From NCBI GenBank assembly GCA_947311095.1, contig CAMZKF010000136.1, positions 1-33,021 on the forward strand: a stretch of DNA of 33,021 nucleotides, given 5' to 3'. The stretch's first letter is position 1. Each line of letters opens with the position of its first letter. A model generated the notes under the pieces. The model was given only the letters and a program-made list of their open reading frames with translations. It searched no databases and was not told where the DNA came from. Made by a program: the position numbers and the translations under genes. Positions 7,213 through 16,345 of this stretch are shown in pieces. Source of the DNA: an uncultured Flavobacteriales bacterium. GTDB taxonomy: Bacteria; Bacteroidota; Bacteroidia; Flavobacteriales_D; Parvicellaceae.

Positions 7213-9981
7213 ATGAGCGAATACAATCCAAATTCAGTAGAAAAAAAGTGGCAAGACAAATGGGCTACCAATAAAACGTACAAAGCAACAGAGGACACGA
7301 CCAAAAAGAAATTTTATGGTTTAGATATGTTTCCTTATCCTTCGGGGGCAGGTTTGCACGTTGGACATCCGCTTGGTTACATTGCTTCGGATATAATCGC
7401 TCGTTACAAAAAAAATAATGGTTTTAATGTTTTGCACCCTTCTGGTTACGATTCTTTTGGATTGCCAGCTGAACAATATGCGATACAAACAGGGCAACAT
7501 CCTGCGGTTACGACCGAAAAAAACATAGCTCGTTATAGACAACAATTAGATAAAATTGGTTTTGCATTTGATTGGGATAGAGAGGTGAGAACTTCAAATC
7601 CAGATTACTATAAATGGACACAATGGATTTTTAAACAAATTTTTAATTCTTGGTACAATAAAGCGACTGATAAGGCAGAGAATATTGCAGATTTGATTGC
7701 TGTTTTTGAAAAAGAAGGAAATACAAATGTAAACGCTGTTTGCGACGATACCGAAGTTTTTTCGGCAGAGGAATGGAACAGTTGGGACGAGAAAAAACAA
7801 CAAAGTACGTTGATGAACTATCGTTTGACTTACTTGGCTGATTCTTGGGTAAATTGGTGCCCTGAGTTAGGTACGGTATTGGCAAACGACGAAATAAAAG
7901 ATGGTGTTTCGGAAAGAGGCGGGCATGCGGTTGAACAGAAATTGATGCGTCAGTGGAGTATGCGAATTACAGCTTATGCTGAACGTTTGTTGCAGGGGTT
8001 GGAAAATGTAGATTTTTCGGACTCGCTGAAAGAACAACAACGCAACTGGATTGGAAAATCGAAGGGGGCAAGTGTGTTTTTTGATGTTGATGGATTTGAT
8101 GATAAAATAGAAGTTTTTACGACCAGACCCGATACTATTTTTGGAGTTACCTTTATGGTTTTGGCTCCAGAACACGAATTGGTAAACAAAATAACAACCG
8201 AAGAACACAAAGAGGCGGTAGAAAATTATAAAAAAATAGCTGGTGCTAAATCGGAAAGAGATAGACAGGCTGATGTGAAAAATATAACAGGAGAATTTAC
8301 AGGAGCTTACGCCATTCACCCTTTTACGGGCGATAAAGTTCAGATTTGGATTGGCGATTATGTATTGGCAAGTTATGGAACTGGAGCTGTAATGGCTGTT
8401 CCTGCTGGAGATCAAAGAGATTGGGATTTTGCCAACCATTTTGGAATAGAAATCCCGGCAATATTTGAAGGTGCAGACGTTACCGAAGGAGCTTATACCG
8501 AAAAAAGTGCCGTTTTAATTAATTCTGATTTTTTGAATGGCTTGAAAGCTAAAAAAGCAATAGGTCTTGCGATTTACGAAATAGAAAAAAGAGGATTGGG
8601 AAAAGGAAAAACCAATTATAGATTGAGAGAGGCAATATTTAGCCGTCAGCGTTATTGGGGAGAGCCGTTTCCTGTTTATTATAAAGATGATATTCCTTAT
8701 TTGATAGCAGACGATAAATTGCCTGTTACCTTACCCGAAGTAGATGCCTATTTACCAACCGAAGATGGAGAACCTCCGTTGGCGAGAGCAAAAAAAGAGG
8801 CTTGGAATGTTTTTGAAGGCGACCGTATGGAATACAATACCATGCCAGGTTGGGCAGGAAGTTCGTGGTATTTTTTACGTTATATGGATCCTAAGAATGA
8901 AAACGAATTTGTAAACAAAGAAAAAGCCGATTATTGGAATCAAGTCGATTTGTATATCGGTGGCTCGGAACACGCTACGGGACATTTATTGTACTCTCGT
9001 TTTTGGACTAAATTTTTATACGACAGAGGTTTTATTTCTTTTGAAGAACCGTTTAAGAAACTGATTAACCAAGGTATGATTTTGGGGAAGAGTGCTTTGA
9101 TTTATAAAGTTAAAGACGAAAACAAGTTAGTTTCTTTTGGATTAAGAAAAGAGTTTAACACTCAAAAACTTCACGTTGATATCAAATACGTAGAAAATGA
9201 CGTTTTAAACATAGAAGAAGCGAAAAAAGACCCGTTATTTAGTTTTTTAAATGATGCTGAATTTGTTTTAGAAGATGGAAAATACATTTGCTGAAGCGAG
9301 GTAGAAAAAATGTCTAAATCGAAATACAACGTACAAACTCCCGACGATTTGTGCGATAAATACGGAGCAGATGCATTACGTTGCTACGAAATGTTTTTAG
9401 GACCTTTGGAACAAGCTAAACCTTGGGACACACAAGGAATAAGTGGAGTCTATAATTTTATAAAAAAACTATGGCGTTTATTCCCAGAGGACAACAATTT
9501 TGACGGAGGAGAACCAACCAAAGATGCTTTAAAGACTTTGCATAAAGCAATAAAGAAAGTAACCGAAGATTTGGAGCGCTACACTTTTAATACGGAAGTG
9601 AGTACGTTTATGATTGCGGTAAACGAATTGTCTTCTCAAAAATGTAAGAATAAACAAATATTGAGCGAATTAGTCGTTTTGGTTTCGCCGTACGCTCCAC
9701 ACATTGCCGAAGAACTTTGGGAGCGATTGGGATATACAACTAGCGTAACAGAAGCAACTTGGCCTAAGTTTGAAGAAAAGCACTTAATCGAAAGTAATTT
9801 TTCTTATCCTGTGTCTTTCAACGGAAAAATGCGATTCAAATTAGACTTACCCGTCGATTTTGGAAAAGAAGAAATAGAAAAAGCTTTGTTTGCACACGAA
9901 AAAACAGCAGGATATTTAGCAGGTAAAGACCCAAAAAAAATAATTATAGTTCCGAAGCGAATTATAAATGTAGTGGTTTAG
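7213..9981 (+). CDS. leuS: Leucyl-tRNA synthetase, interrupted by an in-frame TGA
   Basis: Class I aminoacyl-tRNA synthetase that charges tRNA-Leu; normally essential. The HIGH-type motif appears as HVGH (residues 49-52) in PYPSGAGLHVGHPLGY, followed by the editing domain, the catalytic segment RQRYWGEPFPVYY, and KMSKS (699-703). The track splits it in two (7213-9294 and 9310-9981), but both parts are in the same frame and only a TGA at 9292-9294 separates YIC from SEVEKMSKSKYNV. Homologues commonly have glycine in this position (xCGxEVEKMSKS), so GGA to TGA is the likely single change. Full length would be 922 residues, normal for the family. As written, the first product lacks KMSKS and the tRNA-binding domain and would be inactive. 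A promoter precedes it. Confidence 0.95.
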
Positions 9982-9995
9982 AAAAATGTTGAGTT

Positions 9996-10028
9996 ATTGA
10001 TAGTTTGACTTGGAGTCAGGCTATCAAT
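9996..10028 (+). terminator. Possible terminator hairpin after leuS
   Basis: The inverted repeat ATTGATAG / CTATCAAT, with extra GAC/GTC pairing inside, lies 15 bases after the leuS stop. The following tract (TAAAAACTAAT) is not T-rich, so this may be only a transcript-end stem. Confidence 0.4.
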
Positions 10029-10143
10029 TAAAAACTAATAAGTCTTAAAATATTGAATTTTATAGTCTTGAATCTTTTAACTTAAAATCGTCGGATTAAT
10101 ATCAATTTAACTATAATATAAGTGTTTATTCTTACTATTTCTT

Positions 10144-10151
10144 TAACTTTG
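10144..10151 (+). promoter_or_regulatory. -7 box TAACTTTG before the DISM/PP2C gene
   Basis: An exact TAnnTTTG match ends four bases before the GTG start at 10156, implying a leaderless or nearly leaderless mRNA if both calls are right. No clear TTTG is seen at the upstream position. Confidence 0.45.
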
Positions 10152-10155
10152 TATT

Positions 10156-12134
10156 GTGAAGTTTTATTTCTCCATATTTTTTAGTTTAATCATTAATATT
10201 TCTTTAGCTAATGATTCGCTAGTTAGCTTCTTTGATTTTAGTGATAAAGATTTAAGCCTTGAAACACAAACTTTAGACGGAGAATGGCTTTTTAGTTGGA
10301 ATGCTGATTATGAAAACGCTGACTACACTTCAATAATTAAAATACCAGGGTATTGGAATCAAGACAAAAAACTTTCTGCTTTTGGACAAGCTTGTTATAA
10401 AACAACAATTAAAATTCCTAAAACAGAAGAGCGATTAGCACTTAAAATTCAGAACATACACAATTCTTATGAATTATGGATAAACGGAAAATTGGTACAT
10501 ACCCACGGAAAGCCTAGTTTAAATCCTAAAGAACAAATCGCTAATTGGAGTCCTTTTTTAATTCCTTTAGATTTAGACACTTCTCAATTTGAGATAACAT
10601 TTGTAGTAGCCAATTATGGGCATCGAAATGGAGGGTTTGCATCTAGTATTTACCTTGGTAATTACGCTAAAATGCTAAAAGATAGAGATTTTTTTATGTC
10701 CATCGACGCATTGATAATTGGCGGTTTATTTGTGTTAGGTCTATTTCTATTTAGTATGTATTTGATGTGGCGACACGACAGTTCTCTACTTTATTTTCTA
10801 GGTTTTTCAATGGCATTTGGTTTGTGGACCTCATTTAGAGATGAGAAGGTGTTCTTTTCTATTTGGAATAGTTTCGATTGGGAGTTGGCTCTTAGAATAG
10901 AATATGGCTCGCTTTTGATTTCTATATCCTTTTTTGTAGTGTTTATTTCTAAACTATTTCCTAAACAAAATATAAAATTGGTTCAAAAAATAGTTTTATA
11001 CCTAAATACAGTTTTTCTTCTCATCGTAGTTTTATTTCCTCCTACTATTTTTACTTACGTAGCAATCAGTAATATTATAATTTTACTTTCTTTAGTTATC
11101 TACGTTATATTTGTTTTTTATAAAGCCAATACTAGTCATGAATTTAATAATCAATTTACAACTATTTCGTTAAGTTTATTAATTCTTTTAATTGCTTTAA
11201 AATTATCACATTTTTGAATATTTATCCCATTAATAAGACTGTTTTAGACCTTACAATTCTAAGTTTTGTACTTTCTATGTCTTTAATATTTGCTAGTCGA
11301 TTTTCAGATTTATTTAACTCTACTGTAAGCTTAAAAAACAAAGCTGAAAAACAGCAATATGATTTAGAAGTTAAAAACAATGAAATAATGGCGTCTATAC
11401 AATATGCCAAACAATTGCAATCGACTATACTTCCTACAGAAGAAGAAATTTCTAAGCATTTTAATAATTATTTTATACTTTACGAACCCAAAGATATTGT
11501 TTCTGGGGATTTTTATTGGATGGAAAAATCTAAAGATTTAATTCATTTTGCTGTTGCCGATTGTACAGGACATGGTGTTCCAGGAGCTATGGTAAGTTTT
11601 GTCTGCTCTAATGTATTGAGTCAGGCGGTGTTAGATGAAAAAATATATAGCCCCGAAAAGATATTAGATCGTTCAAGAGAACTCGTAATTCGAAGGTTTA
11701 GTACTTCTGAAATTTCCTTAAATGATGGAATGGATATTTCTATTGGAACGTATAATAAAAACACAAATATATTGAGCTGGGCAGGAGCAAACAATCCTTT
11801 ATATATTGTAAGAGCAGGGATAAACGAAGTTGTAGAGATAAGAGGGAATAAACAACCGATAGGAAAATATGTAGCAGAAGAAAAGCCTTTTACATTGCAT
11901 CAGTTAACAATGGAAAAAGGAGATCGTATTTATCTATTTTCAGATGGATACATTGATCAATTTGGAGGAATTAAAGGAAAGAAATACAAAACCAATCAAT
12001 TTAAAAGGTTTATACTTAGCATTCAAAATCATTCTATTCACGAGCAACAAAGCCTATTAATGACAGAGTTTACCAATTGGAAAGGCAACAAATCTCAAAC
12101 AGACGATGTACTTGTTTGCGGATTGGAGTTTTAG
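10156..12134 (+). CDS. 7TM-DISM sensor with PP2C (SpoIIE-like) phosphatase domain, frameshifted
   Basis: The track gives two ORFs, 10156-11217 and 11214-12134, that overlap by four bases and together make one familiar protein of about 659 residues. The first has a signal peptide, a 7TMR-DISMED2-like extracellular jelly-roll (LDGEWLFSWNADYENADY...ELWINGKLVHTHG) and most of the 7TM domain. The second continues the last membrane segment, then a coiled coil (LKNKAEKQQYDLEVKNNEIMASIQYAKQLQ) and a PP2C/SpoIIE domain with metal-ligand motifs VSGDFYW, VADCTGHGVPGAM, DGMDI, DGYIDQFGG and QTDDVLV. Adding one T to the T5 run at 11211-11215 joins them as HFLNIYPINK. Likely role: a membrane sensor that dephosphorylates a cytoplasmic partner, probably an anti-sigma antagonist; no such partner is nearby. 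The GTG start follows from the signal peptide. Confidence 0.85.
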
Positions 12135-12139
12135 TAAGG

Positions 12140-12853
12140 TTAAATTTTCTTAAACAACGTATAAATATAAGGTCTTTCATCTCCTGAAGGCATGGTGTAG
12201 GTGTATTCAAAACTTTCTACTAAATCAAAGTTAGCTTCAAGTTTAGTTTTAAGCATCAATTCATTGTATCTTCTTACTGGTAAACCACTACATTTAGAAG
12301 CTCCCTTTAGATTGAAAGTAGCCAAAATAACATAACCTCCTTTTCTGACTTTTTGAGCCAATAAATCTAAATAAGTTTCTTGATCTTTTACTTCTGTAAA
12401 AAAATGAAACACAGCCCTATCAATCCATAAATCGACAGGTTCTAAATCTAATAACAACGTAGGATTGGTTAAATCGTCGATAATCCAATCTATTTTTTTT
12501 GAATTATTGCCCAATCTATCTTTCAATAAATCGAGTGCAGTAGAGCTAATGTCTGTTGCTGAAATATTTTCATAATGCTGCTCTAGTAAGAAATCAACCA
12601 AAGTGGTAGTTCCTGCTCCAATGTTTATAATTCTAGCTGTTTTTTCTAAGTTTAATTGTTGAATAAGTTCCAATGATTTTTTTGGAATCTCTTCGTACCA
12701 ACCATTTTTTTGATAATCGACAACAGTATAAATCGTGTCCCAGTACTCTTGTAAATCTTCATTTACCTTGTTTTTGGTAATCAATGGTCTTTGTGAGGTT
12801 TCGATGTTTGTACCACAACCACACCCTCCACCTGTACTGCAAGAACTACTCAT
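12140..12853 (-). CDS. SAM-dependent methyltransferase with Cys/Gly-rich N-terminus
   Basis: A class I Rossmann methyltransferase of 237 residues. Motif I is IINIGAGTTTLVDFLL; a second-strand acidic segment ISATDISSTALDLL and the motif IV region VDLWIDRAVFHFF follow, then ILATFNLKGASKCSGLPVRRYN. It resembles the small-molecule/trans-aconitate/tellurite-type methyltransferases rather than an RNA enzyme, but the substrate is unknown. The first 15 residues, SSSCSTGGGCGCG, hold three Cys in a Gly/Ser context unlike a signal peptide and could bind metal. It converges on the DISM/PP2C gene with only five bases between stop codons and has its own promoter. Confidence 0.85.
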   Translation of the reverse strand: MSSSCSTGGGCGCGTNIETSQRPLITKNKVNEDLQEYWDTIYTVVDYQKNGWYEEIPKKSLELIQQLNLEKTARIINIGAGTTTLVDFLLEQHYENISATDISSTALDLLKDRLGNNSKKIDWIIDDLTNPTLLLDLEPVDLWIDRAVFHFFTEVKDQETYLDLLAQKVRKGGYVILATFNLKGASKCSGLPVRRYNELMLKTKLEANFDLVESFEYTYTMPSGDERPYIYTLFKKI

Positions 12854-12882
12854 AGTTATTTATTTTAGATTAATAATTTATA

Positions 12883-12890
12883 CAAAAGTA
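12883..12890 (-). promoter_or_regulatory. -7 box TACTTTTG of the methyltransferase gene
   Basis: An exact TAnnTTTG match on the minus strand, about 29 bases before the ATG at 12853. A 12-bp palindrome lies nine bases upstream of it. Confidence 0.55.
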
Positions 12891-12899
12891 CATTATATT

Positions 12900-12911
12900 A
12901 TTCTATAGAAT
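12900..12911. repeat. 12-bp palindrome ATTCTATAGAAT
   Basis: A perfect palindrome lying between the -7 box and where a -33 element would sit in the methyltransferase promoter. Possible operator; AT-rich, so chance is not excluded. Confidence 0.3.
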
Positions 12912-13007
12912 TGTAACATTAGTACCTTGTTTTTTAGCTTGTATTCTTAAAATTAGCGAGGTATGTTTACTTTAACAAATTGTCTTCAACAACATCATTT
13001 TTATTAG

Positions 13008-14033
13008 CTAATTGACACAAGCTGCATCAATATCTTTTCCTCTACTTCTTCTAATGTTAACTATTATGTTTTTACTTTCTAAGTAGGCTGCAAATGCGTC
13101 AACTCTTTCAAAGTCTGCTTGCTGAAATTCTCCACCGTCAACGGAATTATATTCAATAATATTTACTTTACAAGGTACATTTTTACAGAAATCGGCTAAT
13201 TCTTCAGCGTCTTTAATCTCATCATTAAAACCTTTGAAAACAATGTATTCAAAGGTTACTCTTTTTCCTGTTTTTCGATGGAAATTTCTTAATGAATCGG
13301 CTAATTCCTCTAAAGTATTAGTGTCGTTAATATCCATTATCGAACTTCTTTTAATGTCGTTAGCAGCGTGTAAAGAGAGCGCTAAATTAAATTTTACATT
13401 ATCATCTGCCAATTTATTTATCATTTTTGCAATTCCAGCCGTTGAAACTGTAATTCGCTTAGGAGACATTCCTAATCCGTCTTCACTTGTTATCTTATCG
13501 ATAGAATGTAATACATTTTTGTAATTCAAAAGTGGTTCTCCCATTCCCATATAAACGATATTAGATAAAGGAATACCGTACTCTTCTCTTGCTTGTTTAT
13601 CAATTAAAACAACTTGGTCGTAAATTTCGTCTGGATTTAGATTTCTAACTCTTTTTAATTTACCTGTAGCACAAAAACTACAAGCCAATCCACATCCTAC
13701 TTGAACCGAGACACATGCTGTCATTCGTTTAGAAGTAGGAATTAAAACTCCTTCTACAACTGCTCCGTCAGAAAGTTTAAAAACATTTTTTATAGTTTTG
13801 TCCTTACTCTTTTGTGATGCAGCAATGGTTAAAAAACGAATTTCGAATTTATCTTTAATTTTTTCTCTTAAAGCCAATGACAAATTAGTCATTTGATCAA
13901 AATTGGTTAATGATTTTTTCCACAACCATTCATATACTTGTTTTGCTCTAAAAGCTTTTTCTCCTATTTCAGTAAAATAATGAGTTAACTCTTCTAAAGT
14001 TAATTGTCTAATGTCTATTTTTTTTGAATCCAT
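13008..14033 (-). CDS. rlmN: Dual-specificity 23S rRNA/tRNA adenine C2 methyltransferase RlmN
   Basis: A radical-SAM enzyme that methylates C2 of A2503 in 23S rRNA and A37 of some tRNAs. The 4Fe-4S motif is CGLACSFC (Cys114, Cys118, Cys121). The two methyl-transfer cysteines correspond to Cys107 (TACVSVQ) and Cys339 (DIDAAC). Other family signatures are VYMGMGEPLLNY, RITVSTAGIA and LALSLHA. The C-terminus as read (DIDAACVN, TAG) is abnormal: relatives read AACGQLA. Adding one G (a C on the plus strand near 13014-13018) gives CGQLANKNDVVEDNLLK and a TAA at 12967-12969, so the gene probably ends there. Length and all catalytic residues are otherwise normal. It lies downstream of queA, behind a terminator. 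Confidence 0.96.
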   Translation of the reverse strand: MDSKKIDIRQLTLEELTHYFTEIGEKAFRAKQVYEWLWKKSLTNFDQMTNLSLALREKIKDKFEIRFLTIAASQKSKDKTIKNVFKLSDGAVVEGVLIPTSKRMTACVSVQVGCGLACSFCATGKLKRVRNLNPDEIYDQVVLIDKQAREEYGIPLSNIVYMGMGEPLLNYKNVLHSIDKITSEDGLGMSPKRITVSTAGIAKMINKLADDNVKFNLALSLHAANDIKRSSIMDINDTNTLEELADSLRNFHRKTGKRVTFEYIVFKGFNDEIKDAEELADFCKNVPCKVNIIEYNSVDGGEFQQADFERVDAFAAYLESKNIIVNIRRSRGKDIDAACVN

Positions 14034-14050
14034 ATTGAATATAAATTTAC

Positions 14051-14085
14051 AAAAAAACCTTGTTCAAATAATATGAACAAGGTTT
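14051..14085 (-). terminator. Terminator between queA and rlmN
   Basis: The perfect 12-bp stem AAACCTTGTTCA / TGAACAAGGTTT with a 7-nt loop is followed on the minus strand by seven T's. It ends the queA transcript; rlmN begins 17 bases beyond, so rlmN needs readthrough or its own weak promoter (TAAATTTA just upstream of its ATG). Confidence 0.85.
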
Positions 14086-14122
14086 AAATTTTGTTTTTAC
14101 CAAGTTAATATTAAATTGGTAT

Positions 14123-15172
14123 TTAGATGATTAACATTGCATCACCATAAGAATAAAAACGATATTTTTCTTTTACGGCTTCTTTGTATGCTCTCATCGC
14201 TAAATCGTAACCTGCATAAGCACTAATCATCATTAATAATGTTGATTTTGGTGTATGAAAATTCGTAATTAAAGCATCTGCAAGGCTAAATTCGTAAGGA
14301 GGGAATATAAATTTGTTTGTCCATCCTTTAAATGGTTTTAATTTTTTACCTACCGAAACAGACGACTCTAAAGCTCTCATTGCCGTAGTTCCTACTGCTA
14401 CAATTTTTTTATGTTCATCAATTCCTCTATTTACTCTATCTACTGCAGATTGGGGAATGTACAATTGCTCTGAATCCATTTTATGTTTTGTCAAATCTTC
14501 AACTTCAACACCTCTAAATGTACCCAATCCAACATGTAACGTTAATTCAGTAAAATCAACACCTTTTATTTCTAAACGTTTCATCAATTGTTTACTAAAA
14601 TGAAGACCTGCCGTAGGTGCTGCCACAGCTCCTTCATGTTTTGCGAAAATAGTTTGATAACGTTCTTTATCTTCAGGGGTAGGTTCTCTTTTGATGTATT
14701 TAGGAAGTGGAGTTTGTCCTAATTTTCTAATTGTAGCTTGAAAATCTTCATAACTTCCATCGTGCAAAAATCTTAGTGTTCTACCTCTTGATGTTGTGTT
14801 ATCTATAACTTCTGCCATTAACTCATCATTCTCACCAAAATATAGTTTGTTTCCAATTCTAATTTTTCGAGCTGGATCAACTAATACGTCCCACAATAAG
14901 CTTTCTCTATTTAATTCTCTCAATAAGAATACTTCTATTCTAGCTCCTGTTTTTTCTTTGTTTCCATAAAGTCTAGCAGGAAATACTTTTGTATTGTTCA
15001 ATACAAATACATCTCCTTCATCGAAATAATCAATAATATCTTTAAATAGCTTATGCTCAATTTTACCTGAGTCTTTGTGAACAACCATTAACCTAGACTC
15101 ATCTCTTACATCAGAAGGGTATTCTGCCAATAATTCTTCTGGCAAATCAAATTCAAATTGTGATAATTTCAT
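14123..15172 (-). CDS. queA: S-adenosylmethionine:tRNA ribosyltransferase-isomerase QueA
   Basis: Transfers and isomerises the ribosyl part of SAM onto preQ1 in tRNA to make epoxyqueuosine, the second-last step of queuosine synthesis. It is full length (349 residues) and begins [21 protein letters not shown], the usual QueA start. Conserved segments are [59 protein letters not shown] and [20 protein letters not shown]. Its own promoter lies about 20 bases upstream and a terminator follows. Its neighbour rlmN also modifies tRNA, but the terminator between them argues against tight coupling. Confidence 0.97.
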   Translation of the reverse strand: MKLSQFEFDLPEELLAEYPSDVRDESRLMVVHKDSGKIEHKLFKDIIDYFDEGDVFVLNNTKVFPARLYGNKEKTGARIEVFLLRELNRESLLWDVLVDPARKIRIGNKLYFGENDELMAEVIDNTTSRGRTLRFLHDGSYEDFQATIRKLGQTPLPKYIKREPTPEDKERYQTIFAKHEGAVAAPTAGLHFSKQLMKRLEIKGVDFTELTLHVGLGTFRGVEVEDLTKHKMDSEQLYIPQSAVDRVNRGIDEHKKIVAVGTTAMRALESSVSVGKKLKPFKGWTNKFIFPPYEFSLADALITNFHTPKSTLLMMISAYAGYDLAMRAYKEAVKEKYRFYSYGDAMLII

Positions 15173-15192
15173 TAAAATATATTTTAGATTTG

Positions 15193-15200
15193 CAAAAGTA
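15193..15200 (-). promoter_or_regulatory. -7 box TACTTTTG of queA
   Basis: An exact TAnnTTTG match on the minus strand, 20 bases before the queA ATG. TTA, not TTG, stands about 21 bases upstream. Confidence 0.55.
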
Positions 15201-15259
15201 GGGAATTAATATGAATTTTACTAACCATACTTAAAACTATTGCCTTAATAAGCTAAAAC

Positions 15260-15613
15260 CTACCTTTTTAAGCTTACAGTTCCTGTTTTTACGACTTCTT
15301 CATCGGTAAAAGAGTAGGCTTTTATAATGTAATAATATGTTCCTTCGGGAACTTCAACCCCTGCTGGCATTGTTACTCCATCCCAATAACCATTCAATCC
15401 CCACCATTGGTATATTATTTCCCCCCAACGATTGTAGATAGAGCCATTTACTTTTTTTACATTAGTATATGAAGGTCTAAAAACATCATTTACTCCATCT
15501 TTATTTGGAGTGAAAATATTTGGAACTACAACATCAATAGAATCTTGAGCTAATCCTGTTAAAGAAAAGAAACTCAATGTTATAAAAATCGATATTGCAA
15601 AAAATTTATTCAT
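15260..15613 (-). CDS. Small exported protein consisting of a T9SS type B sorting domain
   Basis: A signal peptide (MNKFFAISIFITLSFFSLTGLAQ) is followed at once by a gliding-motility-type C-terminal domain: VPNIFTPNKDGVNDVFRP, then IYNRWGEIIYQWWGLNGYWDG, then VPEGTYYYIIKAYSFTDEEVVKTGTVSLKR. These are the hallmarks of the T9SS type B sorting domain, which normally forms only the last 90 or so residues of large surface proteins. Here it makes up almost the whole 94-residue mature protein, with no cargo region. It may be a free-standing surface module or the remnant of a larger protein. It has its own promoter and no terminator before queA's promoter. Confidence 0.88.
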   Translation of the reverse strand: MNKFFAISIFITLSFFSLTGLAQDSIDVVVPNIFTPNKDGVNDVFRPSYTNVKKVNGSIYNRWGEIIYQWWGLNGYWDGVTMPAGVEVPEGTYYYIIKAYSFTDEEVVKTGTVSLKR

Positions 15614-15664
15614 TTCATTTTTTTATGTTGCATAATTGTTTAATCTACGCAAGGCATCAATCAA

Positions 15665-15693
15665 CAAATATAGCTTTTTTATTTTTAATGCAA
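15665..15693 (-). promoter_or_regulatory. Promoter of the T9SS type B protein gene
   Basis: On the minus strand TTG (15693-15691), an 18-base spacer and TATATTTG (15672-15665) match the Bacteroidota pattern, about 52 bases before the ATG at 15613. Confidence 0.6.
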
Positions 15694-15774
15694 CTGTTGG
15701 TGAAAATGAATTTGAATATTATAGCCTATTTAGGGTTTTTAATAACCAATTAAAAAGCTCGTTTATTCAAATCG

Positions 15775-16122
15775 TTAAATCAATTGTGATTTCATTTTTT
15801 TAGTCATATTTTTTACAACTAACCGATATGAATCTTCAACCCATTTGTAAATTAAATCGTCGGAGATTGAAGTGTTTACTTTTACGGTATTCCAATGTTT
15901 TTTATTCATGTGATAACCAGGTAATACCTCTTCATATTGTTCTCTAAGTTCAATAGCAATTTCGGGGTCGCATTTTATATTTATATTTTCAAACAAGTCA
16001 ATATTTGTCAATACAAAAATTTTCCCTAATACTTTAAATACAAGTGTTTTTTCATCGAAAGGTAATTCTTCTGTAGTTCCTTTAAAACTCAAACAATAAT
16101 TTCTAAAATCTTCAATATTCAT
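15775..16122 (-). CDS. MmcQ/YjbR-like family protein
   Basis: Matches the YjbR/MmcQ fold, small proteins with a cyan-type double-wing shape and unproven DNA binding. The start MNIEDFRNYCLSFKGTTEELPFDEKTLVFKVLGKIFVL and the segments CDPEIAIELREQYEEVLPGYHMNKKHWNTVKV and YKWVEDSYRLVV are the conserved core. The ATG at 16122 fits family starts (MNIEEF...) better than the track's ATG at 16149. The reading frame fragment upstream ends six bases before 16149, hinting that this was once the second gene of an operon whose first gene is now broken. Cellular role unknown. Confidence 0.88.
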   Translation of the reverse strand: MNIEDFRNYCLSFKGTTEELPFDEKTLVFKVLGKIFVLTNIDLFENINIKCDPEIAIELREQYEEVLPGYHMNKKHWNTVKVNTSISDDLIYKWVEDSYRLVVKNMTKKMKSQLI

Positions 16123-16155
16123 TTCAACTAATTTACTAAAGTTTCGCATCTTAAA

Positions 16156-16345
16156 TTAATCTAGTAATTTATTATATTTTATTGGGTATTCCAAACGTTT
16201 AAAAAAAATAAGATTTTCTGAATAGCTCAATATCTTAGAGTTTAGCTTATCACATTCAAAGGTTACACCTAAAATTACCACCGTTATCCTTTCATTTAGT
16301 TTATGTTCAATATAATCTTGTTTAATCCGAAAAATTCATACTCTT
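16156..16345 (-). pseudogene. 3' remnant of a probable WYL-domain regulator
   Basis: On the minus strand the frame reads RIKQDYIEHKLNERITVVIL, then GVTFECDKLNSKILSYSENL, then IFFKRLEYPIKYNKLLD and TAA (16158-16156). The pattern of alternating strand, then KILSYSENL before a short terminal helix, resembles the end of WYL/YafY-type transcription regulators. There is no start codon; upstream the frame meets TGA and then transposase-derived sequence in another frame. The fit to WYL is only by eye. Confidence 0.35.

Noticed and set aside
7321-8439. Minus-strand ORFs within leuS (including the 190-aa one)
   Set aside because: They lie antisense to strongly conserved synthetase sequence and encode low-plausibility F/S/Y-rich peptides.
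9292-9294. UGA reassigned to glycine (or another amino acid) in this organism
   Set aside because: The TonB receptor and the large surface protein together contain well over a hundred glycines in long frames with no in-frame TGA, so a general reassignment is not supported; the genome also looks like ordinary Bacteroidota.
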